Positions 8,352 through 16,723 of a stretch of 64,000 nucleotides of DNA are shown here, piece after piece; position 1 is the stretch's first letter; each line of letters starts with the position of its first letter. The position numbers and the translations under genes are program-made. The notes under the pieces are model-generated. The model ran no database searches. It was not told the origin of the DNA and worked only from the letters and a program-made list of their open reading frames with translations. Origin of the DNA: CAZOWM01 sp964583615 (GTDB lineage: Bacteria; Spirochaetota; B62-G9; DRHN01); contig CAZOWM010000011.1 in assembly GCA_964583615.1 (NCBI GenBank), positions 12,557 to 76,556 of the forward strand. Reading direction: 5' to 3'.

Positions 8352-8967
8352 AGTCGTTATATTTTTGTCTTCCATTGTTTTTTTGATACTGCCCGCAGTG
8401 TTTCCTCTCACTGCAGCCCCGGATTCTGTCACCAACTACGACATTGACATCGATGTGTGCCTCTCCTCATACAGCTACATCTTCAACGAGAGCGACATCA
8501 AATATCACGAGTCCATAGGCGACGATTTGCCGGATATCAAAACAGGGGTCTATTTCGGAGGGTACATGAGCAACAAAAACCGTCTCCTTTCATTTTTCTT
8601 CAACTTAAAAAACGTGTATTCCATGTACGAATTCGGGTGCGCGTTGAACCCGCTGGGCAACGAGGATAGCACCCTGATTTCATTTCCCTTCACCTATGAT
8701 CTCGCATACAGGATAGGGCTTTCGGAAAGGACCGGGCTGTTTCCCTTTGTCGGAGGGGGGTTCGACCTGATCCGCATTGAGTACGATGAAAGGCCACACT
8801 GGCAGTTCTTCTACATGGCGGAAACCGGCCTGGAAGTGAAATACCGGATCTGGGGCACCACAAATCTCAAGCTGAGAATAAGCTACGGGGTCATCTTTCT
8901 CGACCAGGTACAGAGCGGGTATATGCATATTATAAAGGTGCGTTTTCCGGTCCCCTTTATCCCGTAG
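8323..8967 (+). CDS. Secreted protein, probably a small outer-membrane beta-barrel
   Basis: 214-residue protein not assigned to a named family. The chosen ATG (8323) follows a GAGAGGA ribosome site and gives a clear signal peptide (hydrophobic residues about 11-33, ending near LTAAP). The rest has alternating aromatic/hydrophobic strands and a Gly-rich turn (FVGGGFD), as in spirochaetal outer-membrane barrels. It overlaps the cyclase gene by 29 bases and is probably co-expressed with it. An in-frame ATG at 8149 lies deep inside the cyclase gene and gives no signal peptide. It converges on the gene at 8981. Confidence 0.6.
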   Translation: MVCTRQQRSKVVIFLSSIVFLILPAVFPLTAAPDSVTNYDIDIDVCLSSYSYIFNESDIKYHESIGDDLPDIKTGVYFGGYMSNKNRLLSFFFNLKNVYSMYEFGCALNPLGNEDSTLISFPFTYDLAYRIGLSERTGLFPFVGGGFDLIRIEYDERPHWQFFYMAETGLEVKYRIWGTTNLKLRISYGVIFLDQVQSGYMHIIKVRFPVPFIP

Positions 8968-8980
8968 CGAAGAACTATCA

Positions 8981-11230
8981 CTAGTACGCAATCACATCCC
9001 CGATTTTAAACGCTTTTTCTGAGTATGCGACCTTTCCTCTTGACAGCCGCGGGTAGACGTCAAACACTTTTACGCTTCCGATAAAGGTGAACTGGTCGTT
9101 TTCGTTTCTGTATACCTGGAGAACGTCTCCAACCGTAACCTCCTGGTCGCTCCCCAAATTGAAAAGGATCGTGCCCCCGGGGAGCGCCTGAATGATTACA
9201 CCGGAGTCGGCTGCTCCTGCCTTGAAATACCGTGGAGGGGTCACCTTCATTCCACGCATCTCCTCATTGATGCGGATGATCTCGGAAAGCGCTGTTTCAG
9301 AGCTCTGTGTGTTGCGGTAGCTGCGCACCACATCCTCATACTTGTCGAGCGCGTCAGCGTAATATCCGTCGTCGTATGAACGCCGGGCCTCTCTCATGAC
9401 AACAGCAGCCTTTTGATCGAGCCGCGCGAGCTCTTCGTTCTCCTTTTTCTGCGCCAGCAGCTCGTTGATTTTATTTATCTCATCGAGTGTGCTCTTGCTC
9501 CTGGATGGCACCCCTATTTTTGTGATGATTTCCTCGAGGCTTCCGAGGGCATCCTCATATTCTCCTCTGTTCTTGTGAGCCATAGCCTGGTTAAAAAGCG
9601 CATCCGCCTGTTTTTCCAGTTGTTTTGTTTCACGCGTGGACCTGTCGCTGTAGATCTTGTCCATGATGTTTTCCGCCCGCTCGAGCGCGGTCTGCTTGTA
9701 TCTGTCGTCATTGGAAACAGTATACACCGTGTAGTAACGGCTAAGCGCCTCCTCGTTTTTTCCCTCCTGCTCGAGAACGAGCGCCGCTTCATAGGTTTTC
9801 TTTCCGATCTGATCGAGCCCCGACCTGTTCTGCTCTCTTTCCGCCAGATAGAGCACATTCTTTACCAGATTCTCCTCGACATCCATTTCAAAGGACTCTC
9901 CGATCCCTTTTTCCTTTGCACCATGTATCACCGGCAAAATTGTTTCAAGCTTACTGATGCCTTGTGCATAATCCCGTCTGGCAAAATACCCGAGCGCCTC
10001 GTTGTAGACTGTGTTAATCTGACGCCGGAATGCCAGGTACTCCTGCTGCTCAACCTCGATGTTCTGCACCCTCTGCTCTGCCTCTTTCAGCTTCGCCTGC
10101 TCTTCACGAAGCTGCTGTTCCACCTCACTGATCTTCTGCGTGTACTCGTTGACCTCCTGTTTTATTCCCGCTTCTCTCCGGCTTAAATTTTCCTCGAATC
10201 TCTGCCTTTCCTCATCCAGTTCCTCCCGCACAATGTCCTTCATTGCGAGGTACTCAGAGTAGAGCCGCTCCCTCTCCTCTTCAACTGCGGAATCCACGTT
10301 CGACACACCGCTGGAAACGATTCGTTTCCTCGCCTCGTCGAGCTGCAGCCGGAAGGATTCTTGCAGCTCCTCTTCTTTCTCCTGCAGGAGACTATCCTGG
10401 TTTGACAGAAAAAATTCCCGCTCGTTCTGCAATGCCTCAAGCCGTTTTCTCGCATCTTCGAGTTTTCTTTTCTGCTCGGCGATCTCTGCCTCGGATCGCC
10501 TGCGTATCTCCCGTATGAGCTCCTCTTCAACCCCTGATATCCGGTCTTCAACAGACTGTTCACGCACCTTTCCCTTGTTTATAACGAGGTAGTACACGAG
10601 TCCCATCGAAACAATAGCGATAATAACAAGATTGACGATCAGCGGAAGCACAAGGCCTTTTTTTTCGCTGCGGATGAGCATATCCCAGCGATGCTCCCTC
10701 TTGCGTTTCTGCAGCTCCTCATCGATGGACCTGTACACATCCTCCTCGCTTATCTCCTGAAAGACTTCTTCGACCAATTCCTCCCCTTCGACAATATCCT
10801 TCGAACCCATCGATATATTGGTGATCTCCGCGATATCCTCATTTGCGATGCTGCCTGCATTGTTGGTGATAAACTGGAGGTCCAGCACGGGGATGAGGCG
10901 CCCCTCGTTTCGAACGAAATACTTGATGGGGGACCGATTTTTTCTCTGCTGTATTTTTTCCGCTCCAGTGAGCGTGAGGGAGCCGACGACACGGTCCACG
11001 GTAAAACCGAAGAAATCTTTTTGCTCCTTGAGGAAGAATATATTTCCCGAGCTCGCATCCGCCCTCTCGGGCAAAGGTATATACGACCTGAGGCTTTTCA
11101 CCTCGACCCCAGTCTCCAGGACGAACGTATCCCGGTTTGGATGTTTGTTTATGAGTATCTTTTCGACCTGATTTTGCTCCACTGCGAGCGGATACCCGCT
11201 CAAATTGAAGCACAGCAGTTTCTCAGCCAT
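8981..11230 (-). CDS. CheW-like / TM / coiled-coil / TPR protein with possible FlgT-type C-terminal domain
   Basis: 749-residue protein with an architecture I do not recognise. Residues 1-125 look like a CheW fold (CFNLSGYPLAVEQNQVEKIL, GFTVDRVVGSL, RLIPVLDLQF). An acidic linker follows, then one TM helix (192-217), a long charged coiled coil (about 222-400), TPR-type helical repeats (about 405-650, including NRGEYEDALGSLEEI and DDGYYADALDKYEDV), and a C-terminal beta domain (about 665-749, TVGDVLQVYRN, FIGSVKVFDV, KIGDVIAY) that resembles the FlgT C-terminal domain. The CheW-like part would be cytoplasmic and the rest outside the inner membrane. It overlaps the PEGA/TPR gene by 8 bases. A role linking chemotaxis-type proteins to the envelope is inferred only. 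Confidence 0.65.
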   Translation of the reverse strand: MAEKLLCFNLSGYPLAVEQNQVEKILINKHPNRDTFVLETGVEVKSLRSYIPLPERADASSGNIFFLKEQKDFFGFTVDRVVGSLTLTGAEKIQQRKNRSPIKYFVRNEGRLIPVLDLQFITNNAGSIANEDIAEITNISMGSKDIVEGEELVEEVFQEISEEDVYRSIDEELQKRKREHRWDMLIRSEKKGLVLPLIVNLVIIAIVSMGLVYYLVINKGKVREQSVEDRISGVEEELIREIRRRSEAEIAEQKRKLEDARKRLEALQNEREFFLSNQDSLLQEKEEELQESFRLQLDEARKRIVSSGVSNVDSAVEEERERLYSEYLAMKDIVREELDEERQRFEENLSRREAGIKQEVNEYTQKISEVEQQLREEQAKLKEAEQRVQNIEVEQQEYLAFRRQINTVYNEALGYFARRDYAQGISKLETILPVIHGAKEKGIGESFEMDVEENLVKNVLYLAEREQNRSGLDQIGKKTYEAALVLEQEGKNEEALSRYYTVYTVSNDDRYKQTALERAENIMDKIYSDRSTRETKQLEKQADALFNQAMAHKNRGEYEDALGSLEEIITKIGVPSRSKSTLDEINKINELLAQKKENEELARLDQKAAVVMREARRSYDDGYYADALDKYEDVVRSYRNTQSSETALSEIIRINEEMRGMKVTPPRYFKAGAADSGVIIQALPGGTILFNLGSDQEVTVGDVLQVYRNENDQFTFIGSVKVFDVYPRLSRGKVAYSEKAFKIGDVIAY

Positions 11231-12524
11231 TGTACGCAGCTTCCAGTTCTTTCATGAGATCTTTATCGTACCCGTACTTTTTCCTCATTTCAGAGAGAAT
11301 ACGCTCCCCTCCTTCACGATCGAGATAGTTGTATAAAAGTTTCCCCTTCAGGAGGAGGACCTCAGGATACACTGACGACTCTTCCTCTGCTTCCAGGAAA
11401 AGATCGATTTCATCCCGCAATTCTTCGATAATCGCCCGGTCCTCTCTTCCTGTCTCCTCATAGAGCTGCACGTAAATACGGTAAAAGTCCTTGAACAGCT
11501 GTCCGCTTTCATCGTCGAAGTACACGGGCCTTAAAGAACTTAATTCTGTATACGCCTCATGCGCCATTCCAAGTGAAAGCTCTGAATCAAGAAGATAAAA
11601 CACCCCGTAGGGAAACAGCTCGTATATGGGGTACTGATGCACAAAAAGTCGAAAGTATTCCGACGCTTTTTTGTAATTTTCGAGCTGATAATAACAGTAT
11701 CCAATCTCGAACACGGTAATGGGATTGTAGCTCGAGTCCGGAAACATGTTGAGCACGAAATTGAACTTGAGAATTGCATCCTCCCACTGCTCCCTTCCCA
11801 CAAGCTCCATACCCGAGGTGAAGTAATTTCTCGCGCTGTCCGCCCTGAATTCCTCAACCTCAATTATAGTGAGGTCCCGCAGGTCCTGTTTGACCTTTCT
11901 GTTTATCTTCTGCAGCTTGAGAAGGTTGTATGCGAGCAGGCCTCCAAAAATGAAGGTTGCGGTGTTCATCGCCTGCGAAGCCTCTTTGTCGCCCCGGCTG
12001 TCGAAGTAGATTCTCCCTGTGATGGAGAGCCCGAAGAAACCCGATGAAAACAGCGTTTCGATCACCACGAGCCTTCTGGCGTCTCTCGACCCCCTGTTCG
12101 ATAAAGATATTCCCTCTTTTCCTTTCTCCATCTGATAGGAGCCTGCAGGGAGGTTTTTTATCTCGATCGGTGTATTCCCCACACTCCGGTTATTGATCCA
12201 CACTTTCTGGTTCTTTTGGGTGAACACGACGTCAAGGTTCAGTGGCTGCAACGCCATGAACAAGTGATTTCTTCTTTCTTCGGATGTGCGTATCTGCTTT
12301 TTGAGGGTTTCGTACCCCTCTTTTTCTATGCGCACCTTGTAGGACTCCTCGCTCCCGTGTATCCGCAGCGGTGTGAGCCCCACTCTGTCTCCGTCGATGT
12401 AGACCTCTGCATGGATGGGGTCGGTGTTGATAAAAATTTCCCGTCTCCTCTGGTCATCCGAATATGCTGAGCAGATACCCCATGTGAAACAGAAAAAAAT
12501 TCCCGCGACAAGTGCCTTTTTCAT
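11223..12524 (-). CDS. PEGA-domain and TPR envelope protein
   Basis: 433-residue exported protein. The ATG at 12524 follows GGGAT and starts a signal peptide (about 1-21). Two PEGA-like beta repeats follow: HAEVYIDGDRVGLTPLRI at about 38-56 and VWINNRSVGNTPIEIKNLPAGSY at about 107-129. Then come two hydrophobic stretches (about 150-172 and 185-200) and a TPR half (YFTSGMELVGREQWEDAILKF, FEIGYCYYQLENYKKASEYF). PEGA domains are usually surface or periplasmic binding modules. It sits between the CsgG-like barrel gene (18 bases upstream) and the CheW-like gene (8-base overlap), so the three products probably form one complex. Function is unknown. Confidence 0.75.
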   Translation of the reverse strand: MKKALVAGIFFCFTWGICSAYSDDQRRREIFINTDPIHAEVYIDGDRVGLTPLRIHGSEESYKVRIEKEGYETLKKQIRTSEERRNHLFMALQPLNLDVVFTQKNQKVWINNRSVGNTPIEIKNLPAGSYQMEKGKEGISLSNRGSRDARRLVVIETLFSSGFFGLSITGRIYFDSRGDKEASQAMNTATFIFGGLLAYNLLKLQKINRKVKQDLRDLTIIEVEEFRADSARNYFTSGMELVGREQWEDAILKFNFVLNMFPDSSYNPITVFEIGYCYYQLENYKKASEYFRLFVHQYPIYELFPYGVFYLLDSELSLGMAHEAYTELSSLRPVYFDDESGQLFKDFYRIYVQLYEETGREDRAIIEELRDEIDLFLEAEEESSVYPEVLLLKGKLLYNYLDREGGERILSEMRKKYGYDKDLMKELEAAYNG

Positions 12525-12542
12525 ACTCAATCCCGAAGAGAA

Positions 12543-13574
12543 TTAATAAATCATGATTCCAAGCGCGGTGTACAAAGCATCAATGGGTCTCTCCTTGTAG
12601 TCGATGGAAAAAAGCCCGCACCTGAAGGTGAGACGCCCCGTTTTCAGAAAGGGTAATGCCGTGTACACACCCGCCTTTATATATGGATCAACCGACGACC
12701 AGCTCTCACTGTTGATGAAAAGGCTTGAGTAACCCGCGCCGAAACTCACGTGCAGAAAGATCCCGTCGACAAGTCTTCTCATTTTTATGAAATAGTGAAT
12801 CGTTGCTCCCACAGTCACTACGGTCACGTCCGACTCGATGAAGCCCGTATCTGTTCTTCTTCTCATGATTATGTAATTCGAATCAAACCCGAGCCCTATG
12901 GGGAAAACGTTTATTTGCGGAAAAAAGGCTATCGATATTTCTCCAAGTATTCCCGGTGGGTAGAGCTCGGACCATTTTCCGAGAGGATAAAAGGTTCCCC
13001 CGCACGTGTGGAGCACCGTCGCCGAGCGCACCTCGACTCCATTTATGTAACGGATCAGCGGAGGGTCGTATACCTTTTCTCCCTTCTGCAACTCACGCGC
13101 AGACAAAAGCCCCACATCCATGCGCTCCACCGAATCGAATATCTTCCCCAGCTCTTCGTCATCATTGACATCGAGTATTACGCCGCTTTTGAAGTAAAAT
13201 GCCTTTACGATCAGCACGGGTTTTTTGTTTTGTATATAAAAAGAGCCGAACAGTATCTTGTCGATGTTTCCTTTTTTTCCGACGTTGATCAGCACATTTC
13301 TGCTCCAGAGATCCGCGCCGTTATTCTCGCGTATGATATCGAGCCCCCCTCTGTCGATCAGAACATAGCTGTTCTTGTCCGATGACCTGTTGAGCTGCGA
13401 ATATATATATTGAGGAATACTGTACATCAGTTCAGTGTATCGTTCATCTCCGGTTATGTCTCTGAAGTAGTACACGAGGACTTTTTCCCCGGCTTTCGCG
13501 TACGGCGCGCCTGCCGAGAGGAGAAAAAAGCCCGCAAAGAAGAGATATAAAACCCATTTCATGGCATAATTCAT
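12543..13574 (-). CDS. Exported protein: CsgG/FlgO-like domain plus C-terminal outer-membrane barrel
   Basis: 343-residue protein. The signal peptide spans about residues 5-28 (ending APYAKA); a second ATG at 13562 would give a shorter, equally good start. The mature N-terminal half (29-165) has the alternating strand/helix pattern of CsgG/FlgO-type domains (VLVYYFRDITGDERYTELMYSIPQ, VLIDRGGLDIIREN, DKILFGSFYI). The C-terminal half (about 190-343) is rich in amphipathic strands ending in YTALGIMIY, as expected for an outer-membrane barrel. It is the first gene of the three-gene envelope operon. Only a weak TATACT-like -10 is visible upstream. Function is unknown. Confidence 0.6.
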   Translation of the reverse strand: MNYAMKWVLYLFFAGFFLLSAGAPYAKAGEKVLVYYFRDITGDERYTELMYSIPQYIYSQLNRSSDKNSYVLIDRGGLDIIRENNGADLWSRNVLINVGKKGNIDKILFGSFYIQNKKPVLIVKAFYFKSGVILDVNDDEELGKIFDSVERMDVGLLSARELQKGEKVYDPPLIRYINGVEVRSATVLHTCGGTFYPLGKWSELYPPGILGEISIAFFPQINVFPIGLGFDSNYIIMRRRTDTGFIESDVTVVTVGATIHYFIKMRRLVDGIFLHVSFGAGYSSLFINSESWSSVDPYIKAGVYTALPFLKTGRLTFRCGLFSIDYKERPIDALYTALGIMIY

Positions 13575-13711
13575 TCAATTACCGTCAGTTAAGAGGTTCC
13601 CTATTTATTAGTATAGTGCAAAAACCACAATATCATATGGAAAAAACATATCATTTTTACGGATTTTTGCGCTCTAGGAGATTTGACGGAAAGAACCACA
13701 GCGTACGGGCC

Positions 13712-14179
13712 TCAGAAATCCAGATCTATTCTGTCGCCGGCTTCGAGGTCCGATGCTTCGAAGAACCCCCTGTTCACTTCGAGCGCGTATCCGCACTTTG
13801 CGCTCGAGGTAACAGGCACGAGTGAATATGGCGTCATAGTGAAAATATCAGTCACCATGCCGGCCTTATCGATAAACGCAATCGAAAGCGGAATTTTGGT
13901 GTTCTTCATCCAGAATGATAGAACCTTTTCCTTCCTGAAAACGAACAGCATTCCCTCGTTCCATTCCAGCTCATCTCTGAACATCAGTCCCTTTGCCCTC
14001 TGCTTGTTTGTCCGCGCAATCTCAACAGTGAGGGGCCTGCCGTTGATGCTCAGCGTGGCCTTCTTCATTCTCCTGAGGTGGCAGGAAGCAGAAACGGAAA
14101 TCACAAGAAATAACAACGCGGCAAGACTCACCATGCGCATGAATCTTCTCATCTTCGTGTTCACGATATGACCGCACAT
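13712..14179 (-). CDS. DUF192 family lipoprotein
   Basis: 155-residue DUF192 protein. The ATG at 14179 is chosen because TTTTGGAGGC lies 8 bases upstream. The N-terminus is a lipoprotein signal (hydrophobic 14-28, lipobox VSASC). The mature part shows the DUF192 core: LTVEIARTNKQRAKGLMFRDEL, GMLFVF, FWMKNTKIPLSIAFID, ALEVNRGFFE. DUF192 proteins are exported beta-rich proteins of unknown function. It is divergent from the GerMN gene and separated from the envelope operon by 137 bases. Confidence 0.85.
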   Translation of the reverse strand: MCGHIVNTKMRRFMRMVSLAALLFLVISVSASCHLRRMKKATLSINGRPLTVEIARTNKQRAKGLMFRDELEWNEGMLFVFRKEKVLSFWMKNTKIPLSIAFIDKAGMVTDIFTMTPYSLVPVTSSAKCGYALEVNRGFFEASDLEAGDRIDLDF

Positions 14180-14257
14180 TGACCCTGCCTCCAAAATTTA
14201 AGCTATCTAAAAAAATATAAACAATTACACTGAATAGAAACAGGAAAACGGTTTGCC

Positions 14258-14286
14258 TTGACAATTACAGCTGAGAAATCTATATT
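14258..14286 (+). promoter_or_regulatory. Promoter of the GerMN/nadE/SBP/apbE operon (leaderless layout)
   Basis: TTGACA (14258-14263), a 17-base spacer and TATATT (14281-14286) form a near-consensus sigma70-type promoter. The ATG at 14294 begins seven bases after the -10, so the transcript should start at the start codon. An in-frame TTG at 14258 is the -35 itself and not a start. Confidence 0.75.
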
Positions 14287-14293
14287 GCTAAAA

Positions 14294-15142
14294 ATGGCTT
14301 CGAAAAGACGCAGTCCGAGAATTGGAAAAACAGGCTGTCTATTCTGGTTGTTTATCCTCCTCATAATTATCGTAATTTTTGTCTACAGAGGGAAAGGAAA
14401 TTTGAAGGAAACATTTTCTTTTCTGAAACAAAAGGAGGCAAAACAGGAAGTAGAAAAGACGCGCAGCGAAAAAACAATTATTGAAACACTCCCTGAAGAA
14501 AAATCACCCGCTGATAGGGGGGCTGAAAAAGAAAAGAAAACATTCCAGCCCGAACCTCTCAGGGAGACTGAAGAGAAACCGGCTTCAGACAGCGCGTCCC
14601 CTCCTGACATGAGCGCGCGGGCGACCGTAGAGGAACCGAAAAAAGAAACCCGCACCGCTGAAAAACAACCCTCTTCTGAGAGAGGCACGCTTCGCACGAA
14701 AAAGCTGAACTCCTCACTGTACTTCGTGAAAATCAGTGATGACGGGGCGTCGGTTCAGCCGGTTTCGGTTCCGAGAACAATTGAATATAAAGACTCCCCG
14801 ATCACAAGGACAATCGAGTCCCTTATCGCGGGACCGACGTCTGCGGAAAGGCAGAAGGGTATCACGAGCTTCATTCCGAAGGATACGAGGCTTTTATCGG
14901 CTCACATATCCTCTGGACATCTCACGCTCGATTTCAACAGCAGTTTTGAGGAAAACTACACGGGAAGAGAGGCGATCATGCTCGAGCTCGCACAGATTCT
15001 GTTCACCGCATTTACCTTTGATCAGGTAAACAAGCTAACGATCCTCATCGAGGGAGAAACAAAGCGATATATTACCGGTGAAGGGATTCCGTTAAAGGAT
15101 GCCTACACAAGAGAAGACCTTTCAGCCGCAGGCACTCAATGA
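14294..15142 (+). CDS. Membrane-anchored GerMN-domain protein
   Basis: 282-residue protein. A basic N-terminus is followed by a TM helix (about 15-31), a long Lys/Glu/Pro-rich linker (about 40-145) and a C-terminal GerMN domain (about 150-270: LYFVKISDDG, TIESLIAGPTSAERQKGITSFIP, HLTLDFNSSF, FTAFTFDQVNKLTILIEGE). GerMN domains occur in spore germination protein GerM but also in non-sporulating bacteria as envelope proteins, perhaps binding cell wall. It overlaps nadE by four bases (ATGA). No ribosome-binding site is seen; the mRNA appears to be leaderless. Confidence 0.85.
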   Translation: MASKRRSPRIGKTGCLFWLFILLIIIVIFVYRGKGNLKETFSFLKQKEAKQEVEKTRSEKTIIETLPEEKSPADRGAEKEKKTFQPEPLRETEEKPASDSASPPDMSARATVEEPKKETRTAEKQPSSERGTLRTKKLNSSLYFVKISDDGASVQPVSVPRTIEYKDSPITRTIESLIAGPTSAERQKGITSFIPKDTRLLSAHISSGHLTLDFNSSFEENYTGREAIMLELAQILFTAFTFDQVNKLTILIEGETKRYITGEGIPLKDAYTREDLSAAGTQ

Positions 15143-15912
15143 TGAATATCGAACAGTGCAGGAAAAAAATCGTTTCCTTTATTCGGGATTATCTCAATGG
15201 CTCGGGGCACCGGACCGGTGTGGTGGGCGTCTCCGGAGGGGTCGACTCGTCGCTCGTTTTCTTCCTCACGTGCGAAGCTCTCGGGGCAGAACACACAGTC
15301 GGCGCACTGCTCCCGCATGCGGGCTCATCCCCCATCTTTACCGACAGGGCACAGAGAATCGTTGCGATGAAGGGAGGGCATCTCCGTTATTTCGACATCA
15401 CAGAGACGGTGAACAGTTTTCAGAAGCTTTCCGGCACCGCGAACAGGCGAAGAATCGGAAACATCATGGCACGGGTGCGGATGACCGCGCTTTTTGACAT
15501 CGCGGCGGAATCGGAAGGGCTCGTGATGGGAACGGGGAACAAAACCGAAATTCTTCTGGGGTACTTCACACTTTTCGGCGACGGAGCCTGCGCGTTCGAA
15601 CCAATCGGAGACCTCTACAAGTCGGAGGTATGGGAAATGGCAAGACTGGTGGGAATTCCTGAAGAAATCATTGCAGAACCTCCGACCGCAGATCTGTGGG
15701 AGGGCCAGACCGACGAGGGTGAGCTCGGCATTACCTACGATACCACGGATAGGATACTCTCGTTGCTCGTCGAGAAAAACCTGACTCCTGAGAAGATCAC
15801 GGATATCGGGTTTAAGCGTGAGGACGTGGAAAGGGTCATCGTGCTGATGAAGAAGTCGGAGTTTAAAAGAAGGATGCCGCCGTTTCCAGAATTGAAACCA
15901 GCACCCGGCTGA
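15139..15912 (+). CDS. nadE: NAD+ synthase, ammonia-dependent
   Basis: 257-residue NadE that adenylates and amidates nicotinic acid adenine dinucleotide to NAD+. The PP-loop SGGVDSS (about 33-39) is intact, as are GTGNKTEILLGYFTLFGDGACAFEPIGDLYKSEV and the PPTADLWEGQTDEGELG segment that closes the active site. There is no N-terminal glutaminase domain, so free ammonia is the nitrogen donor. The start overlaps the GerMN stop as ATGA, suggesting translational coupling. Confidence 0.95.
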   Translation: MMNIEQCRKKIVSFIRDYLNGSGHRTGVVGVSGGVDSSLVFFLTCEALGAEHTVGALLPHAGSSPIFTDRAQRIVAMKGGHLRYFDITETVNSFQKLSGTANRRRIGNIMARVRMTALFDIAAESEGLVMGTGNKTEILLGYFTLFGDGACAFEPIGDLYKSEVWEMARLVGIPEEIIAEPPTADLWEGQTDEGELGITYDTTDRILSLLVEKNLTPEKITDIGFKREDVERVIVLMKKSEFKRRMPPFPELKPAPG

Positions 15913-15946
15913 GAGCCCGCACTCCGGAGAAGAAAGAAGCGACATT

Positions 15947-16723
15947 ATGACGAAATACAGAAAAATCTGCCTGCTTTTTGCAGTAATTCTCATGATTGGT
16001 GTAGTGACGAACAGCTGTGCCCGTATCCTCAAGAAGGGCAGGTATATTGTTGCAACCTCGCCCCGCACTCCGCCGTTCGTCATGCTGGATGCTGATAAGG
16101 ACATCATCGGCTTCGATATTGATGTCATCAATCAGATCGCACTCCGCATGGACATGAACATCAAGATCATCCCCGTTTTACAGACCAATCTTCTCTACGG
16201 GCTGATCGATGAAACCTACGACATCGCAATTGCCTCCATCATCCTCCCTGCCGAGGCATCAGAGGCGGAGAACCCGGAAATCAACTACTCCGACCCCTAC
16301 CTCGAGATCGGAGAAGTCATCGTTCTCTCTGAAGATTTTGGAGAGTACAGCGGGCTCGATGACCTCACAAACAAAAAAGTCGGCATCGAAAAAGGCTCAG
16401 ACTCGAAAAGGGTTCTCGGCAGGCAGAAAGGCATCGCGATCAGGGAATACACGGAGATTAAAAATGCATACGAGGACATAGCTCTCGGAAAAATCGATGC
16501 GCTCAGCGCCGACCTTCCCAATGCTGTGCAGACCGTGCATTTCAGTGATGAGTACAACCGCATATTAAAGATCCAGCCGGAGCCGGTGACAAGAAAACAG
16601 TACGTCATTGCAGTGAAGTCCGGACACAATATCCTTCTGAACAAGATAAACTCCGGAATAGAGAAGATGAAAAAAGACGGCTCCCTTGAAATGCTCGTCG
16701 AGAAGTGGTTCTTTACACAATGA
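15947..16723 (+). CDS. Family 3 solute-binding lipoprotein (orphan)
   Basis: 258-residue periplasmic-binding-protein-like lipoprotein, of the kind that binds amino acids for ABC transporters. The signal peptide ends in a lipobox (VVTNSC, Cys24). The family core is visible: YIVATSPRTPPFVMLD, IIGFDIDVINQIALRM, YDIAIASIILP, KKVGIEKGSDSKRVL and a closing LEMLVEKWF. No permease or ATPase gene is nearby, so it may pair with a distant transporter or act in sensing. The stop overlaps the apbE start (ATGA). Confidence 0.85.
   Translation: MTKYRKICLLFAVILMIGVVTNSCARILKKGRYIVATSPRTPPFVMLDADKDIIGFDIDVINQIALRMDMNIKIIPVLQTNLLYGLIDETYDIAIASIILPAEASEAENPEINYSDPYLEIGEVIVLSEDFGEYSGLDDLTNKKVGIEKGSDSKRVLGRQKGIAIREYTEIKNAYEDIALGKIDALSADLPNAVQTVHFSDEYNRILKIQPEPVTRKQYVIAVKSGHNILLNKINSGIEKMKKDGSLEMLVEKWFFTQ

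Noticed and set aside
14258..14293. TTG start for the GerMN protein
   Set aside because: This TTG is the first half of a near-consensus -35 element.
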